Of a stretch of 64,000 nucleotides of DNA, positions 47,697 to 61,645 are shown piece by piece. A model generated the notes under the pieces. It had not been told where the DNA came from. It searched no databases and saw only the letters and a list, made by a program, of their open reading frames with translations. Made by a program: the position numbers and the translations under genes. Source of the DNA: Echinarachnius parma (Eukaryota; Echinodermata; Echinoidea; Clypeasteroida; Echinarachniidae). Where the stretch lies: NCBI GenBank assembly GCA_037951105.1, contig JBAMJV010001821.1, positions 62,001 to 126,000 of the forward strand, written 5' to 3'. Position 1 is the first letter of the stretch; every line of letters starts with the position of its first letter.

Positions 47697-48112
47697 TAAC
47701 TCTAAGTAGGACTTAACAATTATTATGGAAAGCCATTTGTAGCTTTGGAATAAACATATTCAAAAGCCAGCAATCCAAGTATTTGACACCTCCAAAAAAA
47801 AATGTATACCAATAACTCTAAGGCTCCTTTATAATAACAAATATAACTGATTTCAATCGAAATGTAAGTCTTTTAAAAGAACTGTTTCAACAATTTGACA
47901 AAGAAATCAACGGCTTTCCATAATAGTTAGGTCCAACTTTAAATTTGTGTGAAACACCTCCTTGGAGCAAATATAGCCTTTTGTCAAGGCCCTCGTGCTA
48001 TGTGTGAACGGAGCGAGCATCGTGAGATATCGTACACCAGTCGAAATGGGACGATCGCAGCTCTCGTATAATCTCCCAGGCAAGTAGAGCCTTGACTAAA
48101 GGCTAGAGCAAA
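47697..48112. mobile_element. Two adjacent fold-back pieces
   Basis: AGTAGGACTTAACAATTATT with ATGGAAAGCC pairs with GGCTTTCCATAATAGTTAGG. Further right, GCAAATATAGCCTTTTGTCA pairs with TGACTAAAGGCTAGAGCAAA. The first is related to 54143-54330. Confidence 0.55.
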
Positions 48113-48152
48113 TAGGACATACAACCTCAATTTTCGTCCAAAATAGTTTACA

Positions 48153-48329
48153 GTGGCGAAGCTGCAGTGAGAGGGGTGATCGTGCCCCGCCAATATTTTG
48201 ACCAAAAAATATACAAACATGAGAGGAAAATCTTTGAAACAATAAATAAATATTTAGGATGTGTCCCCAAATAATGCGCATGCCCCTCTCCCCCCTCCCA
48301 AATTGAGTCCGACCACGCTACGCCACTGA
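48153..48329. mobile_element. Fold-back MITE with CAGTGGCG ends
   Basis: ACAGTGGCGAAGCTGCAG pairs imperfectly with CACGCTACGCCACTGAT. The inside has AGAGGGGTGATCG and CCCCTCTCCCCCC. Confidence 0.6.
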
Positions 48330-48414
48330 TGTTGACGTTGATTATGCATTTTCGTAAGAACCTATAGACATCATGCCTTCACGGACTGATGGTGATGCTT
48401 TGATAGAGAAGAAA

Positions 48415-48505
48415 TAATCATCATCATCCTCATCATCCTCATCATCATCAACTTCATCATCATCATCACCATCATCATTATCATTATCATCATCATTATT
48501 ATCAA

Positions 48506-48548
<43 letters not shown>

Positions 48549-48670
48549 GTAATCATTGTCGCCATCATCCTTATCATCATCGTCGTCATCAGCATCATTA
48601 TCATCATCGTCATCGTCATCATCATCGGCATCATCGTCATTATCATCATCATCAACATTTTCATCACCAT
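48415..48670 (+). repeat. (CAT)n array, about 255 bp
   Basis: Imperfect CAT triplets with CGT variants form the array. The acidic and Met-rich frames read from it are artefacts. Confidence 0.95.
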
Positions 48671-49268
48671 TGCCATTTACCTGACATATCGAAACAGGGC
48701 GGATGAATTTATCCCATTCATAAAACGATAAGTCAAGGTTTGAAATTAGCATCATGTAAGTTTATTTGACATTAACAAAGATAAGCAGCCAAACTCTACC
48801 TGTCTAAAGCAGATAAACACACATCGAAACTGCTTTCATATCAAATAATCAATCTAAAAAATCTATATTATTACCAAACCAGATCGTAGTGAATTATTTA
48901 CATGGCTTTAACTGCCGTTTATAAACGCTTAAACGGCTTTGACTTAAATAGGATATTATTTGGTATAGGAATTAATATATTTAATCATTACAACAAATAC
49001 AATCACAATTAAAATATTCACAAGTATTCATACAGATTCACTCTCGATTTTGTTCAAACATGCAGATTGTCCAATGATCAGCAGTTAATTGAACTGGGCA
49101 CATGCCATCCTTAACAATCTGGGGGTAATGATCAAACACAATATAAATAAACAATCCGTTGCGATATATGTGATTCATAATAAGTTGCAAGTAGGGTTTA
49201 ATATAGGGATATCATGTTCATCCATATAGAGCCCCTCCTACATGCCTACCACCCACCCCCTTCCTTAC

Positions 49269-49828
49269 TAAACTGGGCTCCAAAAGAAATTTATCCCTTC
49301 TTCAGAGCGACACACATTAAAATCCAAAGCATAAAAAGTAATCATAATTGGGCATAGAATAGATATAATACTCCTTAGCAAGCTCATCTAAACAAATTAT
49401 GTTTGCTTTAGTCAACAAAGAATAAAATAAGGTGAAATCGCAAGAGGTAATTTTTCAAACATCACAGAAACTGACTCGCTTTCCGGGCACAGAGCTGGGT
49501 ACGGACATTAGCCAGTCTAGTGGTTAAATAACCCGCTTTGAAGTTGAATGAATAGCTATAGCTATTGAAAGTTCCGAATAAACCGCCTTTCGTGTAGGTT
49601 CGCAGCGCTGCAGCAGCAGCTGCGAGCAGTTTCTGTGATTTTTTAAAAGTGACCTGTAGTGATTCCATGGCATTTTTCTCTTTTTTGTCAAAAGCAAACT
49701 TGTAATTTTTGAGATATGCTTCATAATGAGAATAATAGCTTATCTGTGTCAATCTGAATCAATTTGGTGCTATGGATTTAAGTGAGCGTCGCTCTGAAAA
49801 AGTGATAAGTTTCTTTTGGAGCCCAGTT
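49269..49828. mobile_element. Fold-back element, about 560 bp, with about 55-bp ends
   Basis: ACTGGGCTCCAAAAGAAATT, TATC and TCAGAGCGAC at the left pair with GTCGCTCTGAAAAAGTGATA plus TTCTTTTGGAGCCCAGT at the right. A 96-residue open frame on the minus strand (49462-49752) has an Ala run and no family I recognise; I do not call it a gene. Confidence 0.75.
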
Positions 49829-51474
49829 TATATAACTCATACCTGCGCTTTATTAGTCCTTTTTAGAACCACATGCTCAAGAAAGAATAACAACAGTCCT
49901 TTCCAAGACTACCACAGTACTACCAAAGAAGGAATAGCAACAGTCAGTCCTTCTCGGGACTCTCCATTACTTCCCTCTAACTTGGTGCAACAGTAAGCCA
50001 ACTGTATAAAATGTCGTCATCAAAATAAATAAATGGTATTATATTACAATAATAATAAATGAGAATAATTCCACTCCAAGCGCTCGCATAACTAGCGGAA
50101 AATTAATATGATAACTGGTCATATTCATGGGTACCCATGCATGAGATCAAATTAATATAATTATACAGTGGGATCGGAGTTCGGCTTTTTAGTTTTCGAT
50201 TATGAACAAATATTTAGGTTGAATCATGCAAATATAACTCTGTTGACATTGCAACAGTGTTCGTAAAGGTTATACAGTATTTTTTTGGAACATCACAAAG
50301 ATCGACCGGTATACTTTATTTCCTTTAAATACATTTAGTTATAATATTGTTCTGCGGTAAATCACAAAATATAATTACTATTGTATTATCTTTTATTTGT
50401 AATAGGTACTTTACAAAAAGCAATATTAATTTACAAATTTAAACGTCTACATTATTCAAGTCATATTAAACTTCTTAAACTCAAAATATTAATTTTTTAA
50501 ATGCAATCATTATGATAATGATTGATATTGAATTGAGTTTGACTCACGTAAATTTAGTCTAAAATAATCTATAAGCAACACTTGTTTTTAATCTACGAGG
50601 TTATACAATCTTAATATTGGTATTAAGAACACATTCTACTGATTAATCAAAATTTACTATTACAAAAAACACATCTTGTTAAGGCCATTCATGAACAAAA
50701 TCAGACATTTGATGATGGTTTCTTTCAAATTTCTGTAAAACATTTACAGACAAGTGGAATACACTTTATACATCTTCAAATTTCATTACAAAAATATCGC
50801 CGTATAATATCAAAATAGCGCGGCAATGCGCTTTGTTAAATACAATGTATAAATACAAAATGATCGCAATGTCTGGTTCTTGAAGGGCTTATTGCACGTT
50901 ATAACATAAGGAAAAGATCCCGATTCTATGATTTCGATTTGAAATCTGCATCAATATTTGTTTTTAATTATTTTCTTTTCATTATTTTATGTCATTGACC
51001 GCACGCCACGTTCATAAAAATGATGAAAATTTGCTAACAAATTCAATTTTTTTTTTAAAAATAAGGCAACAAAATCATTGTTTTTAAAGCTGAATTATGT
51101 TACGAATTATCATCAAGTACATTATGGAAGAAGTCAGATTCATTGTGAAATAATAATTGTAACAATAAAATGGGGAAAGTAAAAACAAAATAAAAATTAA
51201 TTTACATAAAATGATGTTTGTTCACATCAAAGCAAAACAAACGAATAAACATTTTGCAAAAGATAGCGAAACAAATATTTAGTAAGAATTAAAATCAATA
51301 AAAGCTAAAAATAATAATTATACAGATCCGTAATTGAAAAATATATCATTTACAAAAGTAAAGAATGAAGAATAGTGCATTTCGTATGCAAAAACATGTA
51401 TAAATTGGCAATTCTTGTACATCAATAAATAATTTTGTCTCAATTGATACCATAGCAGTCTTGATATCTGTTCG
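49829..51474 (-). other. Likely 3' UTR of Nav2 and flank
   Basis: This AT-rich stretch has no gene. Minus-strand AATAAA signals lie at 50392-50397 and 50315-50320, which would give a 3' UTR of about 1.1 kb. No nearer canonical signal is seen. Confidence 0.4.
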
Positions 51475-52748
51475 TCATAGCTCCGTGGTTGCTACTTTTG
51501 GAAGTTGACCACCTATAATCTCAACAGACGCGTCTATCGTCGGAATATCGCCGCTGCTACTTTCCAACTGGTACTTTTCTGCTTTATTATTGTTCGGTAG
51601 ATTATCCCTCGGCTCTTCGGGGATCATCGGCGTTGCGCTTCGGGAGAGTCCGAGATGACCCGGAAGCTCTAGCGCGGGGCCGAGCGAACTCGCGTGGCTC
51701 GCGTTCAAGTTCACTTTACTCGGATCGTTGGAGATTGAGTTTTTGCGCGATGCGCTGGCGCTCGCCTGTGCGGCCCGGTTAGACGCGGCAGCCTTGCTGA
51801 TCTCACGACGGAGTCTGAAGAACCTGTATGCCCTCTGAATCATCTTCGCCGCCTGGTTCATCTTGTTGATTTTCATCGTCGTCGTTGTCGCGACGTTTCC
51901 CTCGCGATCGGGAAAGGTCTCCGCGAACTTTTCCGCCATTTGCTTTTGGAGTTCGGTAAAGTCTTCCGACTCTTCAACATCCGCGAGGACCCGCTTGGTC
52001 AGAGAGAAGAGCACGTCGAGACAGTGCAACCTGAAACCGTCGTATATGGGCATGTCCAACGCAGCTATCTTGATTCTGTTTGGTCGCGCCAGCCGCAAGG
52101 GCGCCTCCAGCGTGTCACAGAACTCGCTCAACGATTCGTATGGGATGAACTGCGTCGCGTTCGGGTCGTAACTCTCCCAAACCTGGTAAAACATCCCGAA
52201 GTCCTCCTCCGTGATCCCGACCTCCTCCTGTGCGTGCGCTTGGCTGAAGTTCTCCAGGATGACGGCGATGTACGTGTTGATCACGACCAGGAACGTGAAG
52301 ACCAAGTAGACGAAGAAGTAGATGATGGTCGTGTAGTAGTAGCCGCAGTCGCCGTTCGGAAAACCTTGGTACGATTTATCGCAGTACGGCTCCTGGACCA
52401 TCAGCGGTTCGAGCACGTCATTCCACCCGGCCGCCGTGGACACACGGAAGAGCATCAGCACGCTGTTGACCCACGTCTTGAAGTTGGTCACGTCATCGAG
52501 CTTGCCCTCGAGTTTGACGTTCGCAAACTGCGTCATGCCGATGATGGAGAAGACGAAGATGACCATGAAGAGGAGGATGCCGATGTTGAGCAGGGCGGGG
52601 AGCGATATGACGAGAGCGAAGAGTAGCTTCCTGATGCCTTTGGCGGACTTGACCAACCGGAGGACGCGACCGATGCGGAAGAGACGCAGCACTCGCAGCA
52701 AGGTCGGGTTGATGAACACGTCGGATAGAACATCTTGCAGAATGATAC
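51475..52748 (-). CDS. Nav2 last exon: domain IV S4 to C-terminus
   Basis: It encodes [21 protein letters not shown]4, S5, the pore with [14 protein letters not shown]6 ([14 protein letters not shown]), the EF-like region ([18 protein letters not shown]), the IQ motif and a Ser-rich tail with RKNS ending KVATTEL. Confidence 0.95.
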
Positions 52749-55700
52749 CTGAAGAAACAGAGCAGTTAAACGAGAAATTAGCATGGTGACCTATGGTATT
52801 TATCAGGATGGATCTGACAACTGTAAAACATGCACTGTATAAAAAATGATTAATATGACAACATGAAGCAAATCAGACCATTGTTAATGAAACATGCAAT
52901 ACATACTTGCGAAATCCGAACATACAATTCATTCATCAAATTAAAGTCACACATTAACGTTATATTTTCCCCATAAAAAGTAATTTTTGAGACTTTAATC
53001 ATATACTAAGTCATTTAAAGATTGTTGAGAATGATATGTGAGAATTTCATAGAAAAGGAATAAAGTTTACCTATTGAAAACAGAGAATATCAATGTCTGA
53101 TTTTATCCCGACCATTCGCGTGAAGTATCCGAATTCGGATAGTATGGATGATTGAGTATCCGAAATCAGATACTCTTTACTACAGTCGGAAACCATCTAT
53201 AGACGCTCTTAAGTTCAATCTCAATGCCATGACTATGGAGGCATTTAAACAATCAAAATCCATTTCATTCTTCTGTTAACATAAACCAAACAACAAGATA
53301 CAAGAGAAGTGGGAAAGCTCAATGTGATTTTAGTTGAAATTGCACAAAGTTAATGGATCACTTTAACCATCGATGGTCACTACAAATGAATTAAATGGTC
53401 TCGAAAACAATCTGGCTTTGGCTATTTCAATGGATACTTTATTACGTTTGTTTTGACATGCATATGCACGTGTAAAGTGATTCTTGACATTCATAATACT
53501 TTTCAATCTAGTCATGAATATCTTCATAATTAGAGATACGTTTGGAAAATCTAAACTTATTTAACTATTCCGTTAGCATAACCTAAACATCAAAGTACAA
53601 GAGAAATTTGAAAGTTATACGTGATGTAGGTAGACATTGACAGCGTCAATGGATCAGTAAATTGAATTAATTCATTATAGGAATATCATGCATCATAATT
53701 ATATAGGTGCATGTGGGAAGAAACGAGTCAAACTCCCAATAAAATGGATTCAGTCGTGATCGAACGTACCGAGCAGGGACAAAAGGACGACGATGAAGTC
53801 GAAGACGTTCCAGGGGATCTTGAAGTAGTACCAGCTGTAGCCGATGAGCTTGAGAATGCACTCGAGAGTGAAGATCGCCGTGAAGAAGACGTTGATCTTG
53901 TCCAGGATGTCGATGAGGTTCTTATCCATCTTGTAGTGGTCAATCATCATCGTGAACATGTTCATCACGATCACCGTGACGATGGCGATCTCGAACTTGT
54001 TGCTCGACGTCAGCTTGTATATGTAGTTCTGGATCTTGTTCTGCGAGACAGAAGATAACGCAATGCAGAATAGGACATGGTTAGTATGCTTATCGGGGAG
54101 TTAAAATATTGCCCAAAGGCGTTACAGCACCCGAATAATATATTAAGTTGTACTTAAAACTATGGTAGGCCATTTGCAATCTTAGAATAAAATATCAAAA
54201 TTAAAATTTGAAATATTTTAAACTTTTCTGACATTTACCATCAAGAACATGACATCTCCTTAATAATGATAGAAAACATTGGTGATTTTTACCAATAATA
54301 AGTTAAACTTAGTGGGTACATACATTGACAGTTAGATTATATTACCCGTTTAAAAAAAACATAGGCAATTTGCACACCACTGGCTTTTAACAGTACAAAT
54401 GTATACCAATGAGCATTACGTTTTCATAATGAATTGTTATTTTAATAACAAAGTGCATAACCCATGAACACATAACATATACACAACAAAATTAATCAAG
54501 ATGTGTGTGCATATGAATGTCAGTTATGTTAACTGTAATTACTTCATCAAAACAATTTACTAAATGTGGATAATAATAAAAAAAAAAAATTAAAACAAAT
54601 TACACAGCAATACAAATGAATGTACAATGAACAGTATATTTCAATTAAATAATGATGACTAGATATACAGAATTTCGCCGCCAGATACAATAAAAACAAA
54701 TGACGCCATTATATGAAACTCATTGAATGAATGAATAACTGTATTACCAATGTGTGTAACGATGACAAGATTACACTCATTATTACCAAACAAAACAATT
54801 GGTAAAAGGACCCTACAGAAATAGCAATTATTGTTAGTGGGACGTATGACCCTTTGTGCATTGATTATTATATCAAAATGTATATATTTCTGATGTTATA
54901 ATGAATAGTAGCACGTAATGTTTTATTTTTTTAATTTATATTTCAGCGACTTCAATCGCAAACATCTCGCAAAAGTTGAAGAAAGTAGGATATTGTTTTT
55001 GCCACGCTACACAACTCTTCACAATTGAATAAATTGTTTCTCTACGAGCATCGATTTCTCTTGCTTCGTAAGTCACACATAATAGGGAGCTTTAGATTTC
55101 ACAACCTAGCCCATGACGCGGAATCTTCTCTCCGTTCATCAGCCTATACCGCGCCGTGATTGGTCGATAAGGAGAAAAACGCAGCGTTAGGGGAGAGAAG
55201 ATTCCGCGTCGTGGGCTAGGTTGTGAAATCTAAAGCTCCCTATTGTTAAAATGCAACGGCAATGAGCAACCGAGAGCTAAACATTAATGTTATACCAGTA
55301 TGTCACAAGAAATTTAAACAAACAAAAACAAACTGGATGTTTCCGATACTTATATTTATCTTTAAGAGAGGTTAGAGGGGTGCACGATAACTCAAAATTG
55401 CAAAATAAAAGTGTTCACACGTCGACGCAAAAAAACAAGAGAAAACAACGACAAAACCATAAGGTATTAAACAAAAATACTTACTCCCGCCTAAATCGAT
55501 CCATTGAGAAAGCATAACACGAGGAGAATAATGATGGGCAATTGGTAATTACTTTCATGATTCCGGTCTTATGTATACGTAATTTTATTCTAACATAACA
55601 TCACCATGATATATACATTACATGCATACATAAATAATGGTGAAAATACAGAAGATCATGTCAAACCTCCCCATGATGTATCAAACAACTAGCAGGATGG

Positions 55701-58700
55701 CCGACTAACGTATATGTCCGGTGTAGGAGCGAGAAATATAGTCCGGCCGCGGGAGTCTACATATTTCTGGTCAGTTTCTCTCTAAGTTTGAAATAATTTA
55801 TACAAACAAGTTGCATGCCTTTGGCGATCCCTCGCATAAGTTGGTTCTTCTTGCCCTTCGAGTTTGTGTCGGGTGTATGATATTAGCTTCTGACCCAACA
55901 ATTGCATGGAAAACTTAGGGGTTTCAGGGACAAACCCAACCATAAGGGCTTTCTAGCTCAGCTGGTAGAGCGGCCTGTCTACCAAGGTAGAGGTCTCCTA
56001 GGGGATTCAGGGACAAACCCAACCCAAGGGCTTTCTAGCTCAGCTGGTAGAGCGGCCTGTCTACCAAGGTAGAGAGAGGTCTCTTAGGGGATTCAGGGAC
56101 AAACCCAACCATAAGGGCTTTCTAGCTCAGCTGGTAGAGCGGCCTGTCTACCAAGGTAGAGAGAGGTCTCCTAGGGGATTCAGGGACAAACCCAACCTAA
56201 GGGCTTTCTAGCTCAGCTGGTAGAGCGGCCTGTCTACCAAGGTAGAGGTTTCGGGTTCGAATACCGGGAAAACCATAATAATTTACTTTGTTCATTATCA
56301 TTTATAAACAAATTAATATAAAGACATAACAAATTACCCAAAATTGAAAGATGAATTTTACTGATTTGAAAGAATAAAATCTTACCGATGGTTGTTTGAT
56401 TTGTTTGGTGGGTTTCCTGACCCCCATCCGCCGCATCGTCTGGTAGTACTGCTTCTGACTGGTCGTGAGGAACATATCCATCGAACTGTCACCTTCGTAC
56501 TGTGCAATGAAATAGATAGATACAGATTTTAATTCGGGGAGTCATTTTCTGAGTATAGAATTAGTTGTCGTCACAAACATTAGACAGGAGAGAGCACTTC
56601 TATAATAGGCGCCGTTGCAGAAATAGTTGCAATCGATTGTATTAAAAGTTGTATCTTAATTGCAAGTCAGATCATGTGACTAAATACGCAAATCTGATTA
56701 TATAGAGTTCAAATGTGAACATTTCCTCTTACTTGCAATTACTTGCAGTTAGTATTATTAGTATTATCATTTGTGTGGGTTTGAAATGTACCTGATGACC
56801 ATGGGTAATAATAATTAAATAATTATTTAAGCGCTTAGAGGCTCTTTGCAATATGCGCTATATAAATGTCTATTATCATTATTATTATTAAGTCTCAATG
56901 GTAGCTGTGCAGACGATTACCTTTCTCTTGAGGGTGTTGAAGTTGTCGATGATGACACCGATGAAGAGGTTGAGGAGGAAGAAGGAGCCGATGATGATGA
57001 GGGCGATGAAGTAGAGGTAGGCAAACAGGTTGTTGTCCACTTTCGGCTGGAGGTCGAGCTTTAGGGATAACAAAAAATACAACACGGTGAAAATGTCACC
57101 CTAACTTTCACAATCGTTATTTATAGTATATTTCTTCATAAATTGATTTCAACATTTACAGCATTATTCACATTATTGCATACTTATCGTTTCTAAACTC
57201 TAAATTATTATTATGATAATATTACAATTGCTCCTGTTTACTACATGTGTACAGGTTTGTTTTACTCCTATTTTTATTTATAGAATATCACTTACCCCGC
57301 GAGCGTCAACTGCTGATTCCATTGCTTCCATCCATCCCTCGAAAGTAGCCTGAACAGAGACAGACAAGGTGACAAAATGTTATTATATATCACATTATCG
57401 TGCAATACTAAGACGTGTATACTTACAGATAATTACAAGTTTAAAATAATTGTAATTAAGCATAACATTCTAATGATTCACCATCAATTATTAATTTCAA
57501 AGAAGTCGAAAAGTACACTAATTCATACACTGTTCATTTATACGTTCATCTATATAATTTGTTATGCATAATTATTTTGTAATTAATAATTGGTTTGTGT
57601 AAACAAAGATGCATGGAAACTATAACAAAGCTAAATTCAAATGCTACTTACGACTTGGAAGAGCGTGATGTAGCCGATAAAGACGTTGTCGAAGTTGATC
57701 GGCGGGTTCTCCCACGTGAAGTTCTGATCGATGCAGTCGGTCATGTTGTTGACCACGAGGTACGACACCCGCTCGCCGTCGTCGTCCACGCAGCGGTAGA
57801 AGAGCCCCTTGAAGAAGAGCACGCCCATGATGGAGAAGATGAGCCAGAAGAGGGCGCACACGAGGAGGACGTTGGCGATCGACGGGATGGCGTGGGCGAG
57901 CGCGTTGACCACGATCTGACAAAAAATAATAGCACTAAAATCATCAGACAAAAACATTATTTACCTGTTGCTATGTTTAATGAAAAATGTTCATATGACC
58001 GCGATCTGAAAATGAGTTGCATAAGTTGAAGATCTTCAGACAGAAACAATAATAACCTATTTTTCACGGAATCCTTGTATTTATATATATATGATAAACT
58101 GATTGTACATATTTTATGGGAATTACATTATCAAGAGGAAAAGGGTTTTAGTTACTTATTAATGTCAGCTGGTAAGTTTAATTGGATATCTTCACAAATT
58201 CAAGCAACAAGCCAGCCATTTAACGTCGGACGCGGATGTCAGCACTACATTTATCAAAAACGCCACCGGTAATGTAACATGTATAATTTGTATCACCGTC
58301 CAAATGAACTTATTTTTCGCAATTTCTTAACGCGGAATATTACCTTCATTCCTTGCCATCTAGAAATGGCTCGAAGAGGACGCAGCGCCCTCAACGTCCG
58401 AAGCGCCCTGAAGGCCTGAATGTTCCCTAGACCGATGGCATCACCCATGATACTCATAAGACTGATCTGTAAGACAAGACAGAAATGGTGGAAGGGATTG
58501 AGAGACGTTCCAGTCACTTTAATCATTTACCATGATCCAAAATGAGATGCGTTTGCCTAGTTCGTAACAGTAATGTAATGCCCGGCGCAGACAGAGCCGA
58601 CTCGACTGGTTGTCATTCCGATCGGCTCAGTTTTCAGTGCCTCGCGACACACATTTTGCCAGTCGAGGAGACAGTCGGATGCCAGTTGGAGCCGACTCAA

Positions 58701-61450
58701 CAAGATAAATCTGCTCCGACCAACCGGGCCCAACTCTAGCCTGATTGAAACCAGTCGGGTCGGGTCGAGTCGGCTCTGTCTGCGCCGGGCTTAAAGCATC
58801 GGTTGAATAAGAGCGACGGGATAAATGTCAAATACTGTAGCTTATCGCAGCATGAACCAAAGATTTGCTTGATAAATATAATTATCTATACTCTTCTATG
58901 CTAATGATACTGAAAATGCTATATAGTGCATACGATAAACGTGTGCACATCCCACAGTATTACAGTGTATACTCATTGTAATGGTAAATGCTAAACGTTA
59001 CAGCAATGATTGAAGCGTTAAACGATTTAGTCAGAATAAACATAATCAAAACAATATATGGGTTTCATTATTGTATTATCAATAGATCACATTGACACAA
59101 CACTGAAATATAAAATGACTACTGTCCTCAATGGCATACAGGTGTATACTTTGTAGTGTAGCTGTTTCTATAAGTATAACAACTTGCAACTTACGATAAC
59201 GATGCAGAAGTCCAGCCAGCACCAGAAGCTTGTGAAGTACTTGACGAAACCGAGACCTAGCCACTTTATGAACATCTCCAGCAGGAAGATGGCGAAGAAC
59301 ACGTAGTTCAGGTAGTTGAGGATCTTCTGTCGTTCCGGATTCTCTGCAAGGTAGACATCCTCGAAAACCTGGATTTCGAAACAAAAATCACGAGTAATTA
59401 AAACCCAGGCCAACTTCACCAAGAGCTATTAAACTACACGTATATACTAGCAACTTCTGACATATTGCAGTCACCCCGTGATACAACATACTACCAGAGT
59501 GTGTACTCGACAGAAATGAAATGGTTTTGACGTATTAATACAAAAAAATATTATCTGTCGATCCAAATGCAGCTAAAACTAGACCCTTTCAAACACATAG
59601 ATTTCGAGAAAAAAAAACTCGGCGATTAAACCAACATCAAGAACCTAATATTCAACAGACTGGCAAAAACTCCCTCAACTTTATCTATATTTTAGAATTG
59701 CTGCTAAATATAAGGAAAGTAGTTCATTGTATCAATAAAGGAACAATACAAATAATTAGAGCAATTGACGTAACATTAATCTTCTCAAAGAAAATAAGAG
59801 CGAAAGTCGCAATGCGTGAATAAAGTGAAACTCGCATCGATCCATTTTATACAAATAAAACAAAACGAAACGAATGCGCTCTCGACTATTATCGACTGGT
59901 ATGTGTGTTGAAATTTGTTGATCCAGTAATCGAGAATCATTGACTCACCAGCGTGATGCTGCTCCCGAAGATGACGATGATGATCAAGGTCTCGAAGACC
60001 TTATGCTCGCTGACGGTGAACATGATCTCCCGGAAGCGGCGCCAGCGGTACGCCCAGTTGTTATCGTTGGCATCGAGGCAGCAGGGGATGCCTGAGCACT
60101 TCGTGGCGCAGCAGAGGGCACACCCCTTCGGGAAGCAGTCCTTCACCGGGTCTTCGAGCACCGGTTCCTCGATGGTGGCGGTGGTGACCACGACCTTCGC
60201 CGTGTCGCGTCGGCTGACGATGCTGGCGAGCGAGGCGCGGCTGAAGGTGCGACCGGGAAGGGGCGTCGCCGCGATCGAACGCGTCGGTTCGATCTCGCCG
60301 GTCTCCGCGTTGGTGCCGACGACCAAGGAGTCGTCAATGGGATCGCCGGTGGTGGCGCTCTCGGGAGCGGGGTTGACCTGTAGCATTGGCGGGATGAGTG
60401 GCGGTGGAGGGGCGATGGCGGGGAAGTTGGCTGGTGTGACGAAGGCTTGAGCGATGATGGGTGGAGGAAGCTAAGTAGAGACAACATCACAAAGCAATCA
60501 TTTATTACCAAGTTAATACAAAATGACAGATGATAAGCGCAGGTTATTTTAAATGCGCGATAACTGAAGATTGGTTTGACGGCTTTTTATTTAAAGAGGT
60601 TTAATAATTAGGATATAATTCTGTTATTCTATATTATATTCCTTAAAATAATGATCTTGCCTTGTGGCCGGTGGAGATGCAGACACGTGTTCACTAAGAC
60701 AGGTGTGACTTTATAATTATGCTGGCGAGGAGGGATCGTTACTTACCGATCGTATGCTGAGGGCGCTACCATGGGTGCTACCGTTGGCATAGACCCGGTG
60801 CAAGTCCCCGTTAGACCTAGCCAAAGCCGGGTGCAGGTGATTACTACCGTTGGGGTCTGGAACTAGATGACTTCTTCTTCGGACTAATGCATGAGAGGAG
60901 CAACGTGGAAGAGTAATGAGTGATTATAATGTAACTACATAAATATATTCGTTGTGTCACAATGTGTTTCCATGATCAATTCAGGTATTTAATATATCTA
61001 TCTATCTAATGTATCTATCTATTTATTTTTATATCTATATCTGACTATCGAGATGTTTAAATGTCTACCTATTAGTCATTATACAAATGATGCACAGGCA
61101 TGAGTGGATCGGTACGAATTGGATGCACGAGTTTAACTTTGGTATGGTTTAAACCCACGAGCGCAGCGAGTGGGTTTTAGACCATTTCCAAAGTTAAACG
61201 AGTGCATACAATTCTTACCGATCCACGAAATATGCCTGTGCAGCATTTGTTTTATAAAATGGGCGCGAAAAAATATGAAAATCAGACTTTTTCCCAGTAA
61301 TGGCTAAATTGGCTAAATTTACCGACGCATGGCTTCAAAAGTACTAACCCATGGTTTCAAAAGTACTAACCCATGGTTTCAAAAGTACTAACCCATGGCT
61401 TCAAAAGTACTAACCCATGGCTGGGAAAAAATTTGATTTCACATTTTAAT

Positions 61451-61481
<31 letters not shown>

Positions 61482-61606
61482 TGCTTATATTAATAAAAAA
61501 AAAACTAAAAAAAAACATTTATACCTTTTTTTTAAATTTTTTTTTTTTTAGATGAAATAAAAAAATTTATATAAATTTTAACATTAAATTTTTGTTTTTG
61601 AATGAT

Positions 61607-61645
<39 letters not shown>

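Larger units (their letters stand above)
54041..56385. other. Nav2 intron between gate and domain IV exons
   Basis: It holds a diverged relative of the 47697 fold-back (54143-54330), the MITE at 55081 and the tRNA-like array at 55915. The rest is AT-rich without recognised features. Confidence 0.6.

Noticed and set aside
55915-56280. CRISPR-like array
   Set aside because: Units are adjacent tRNA-like sequence with near-identical spacers in an animal intron.
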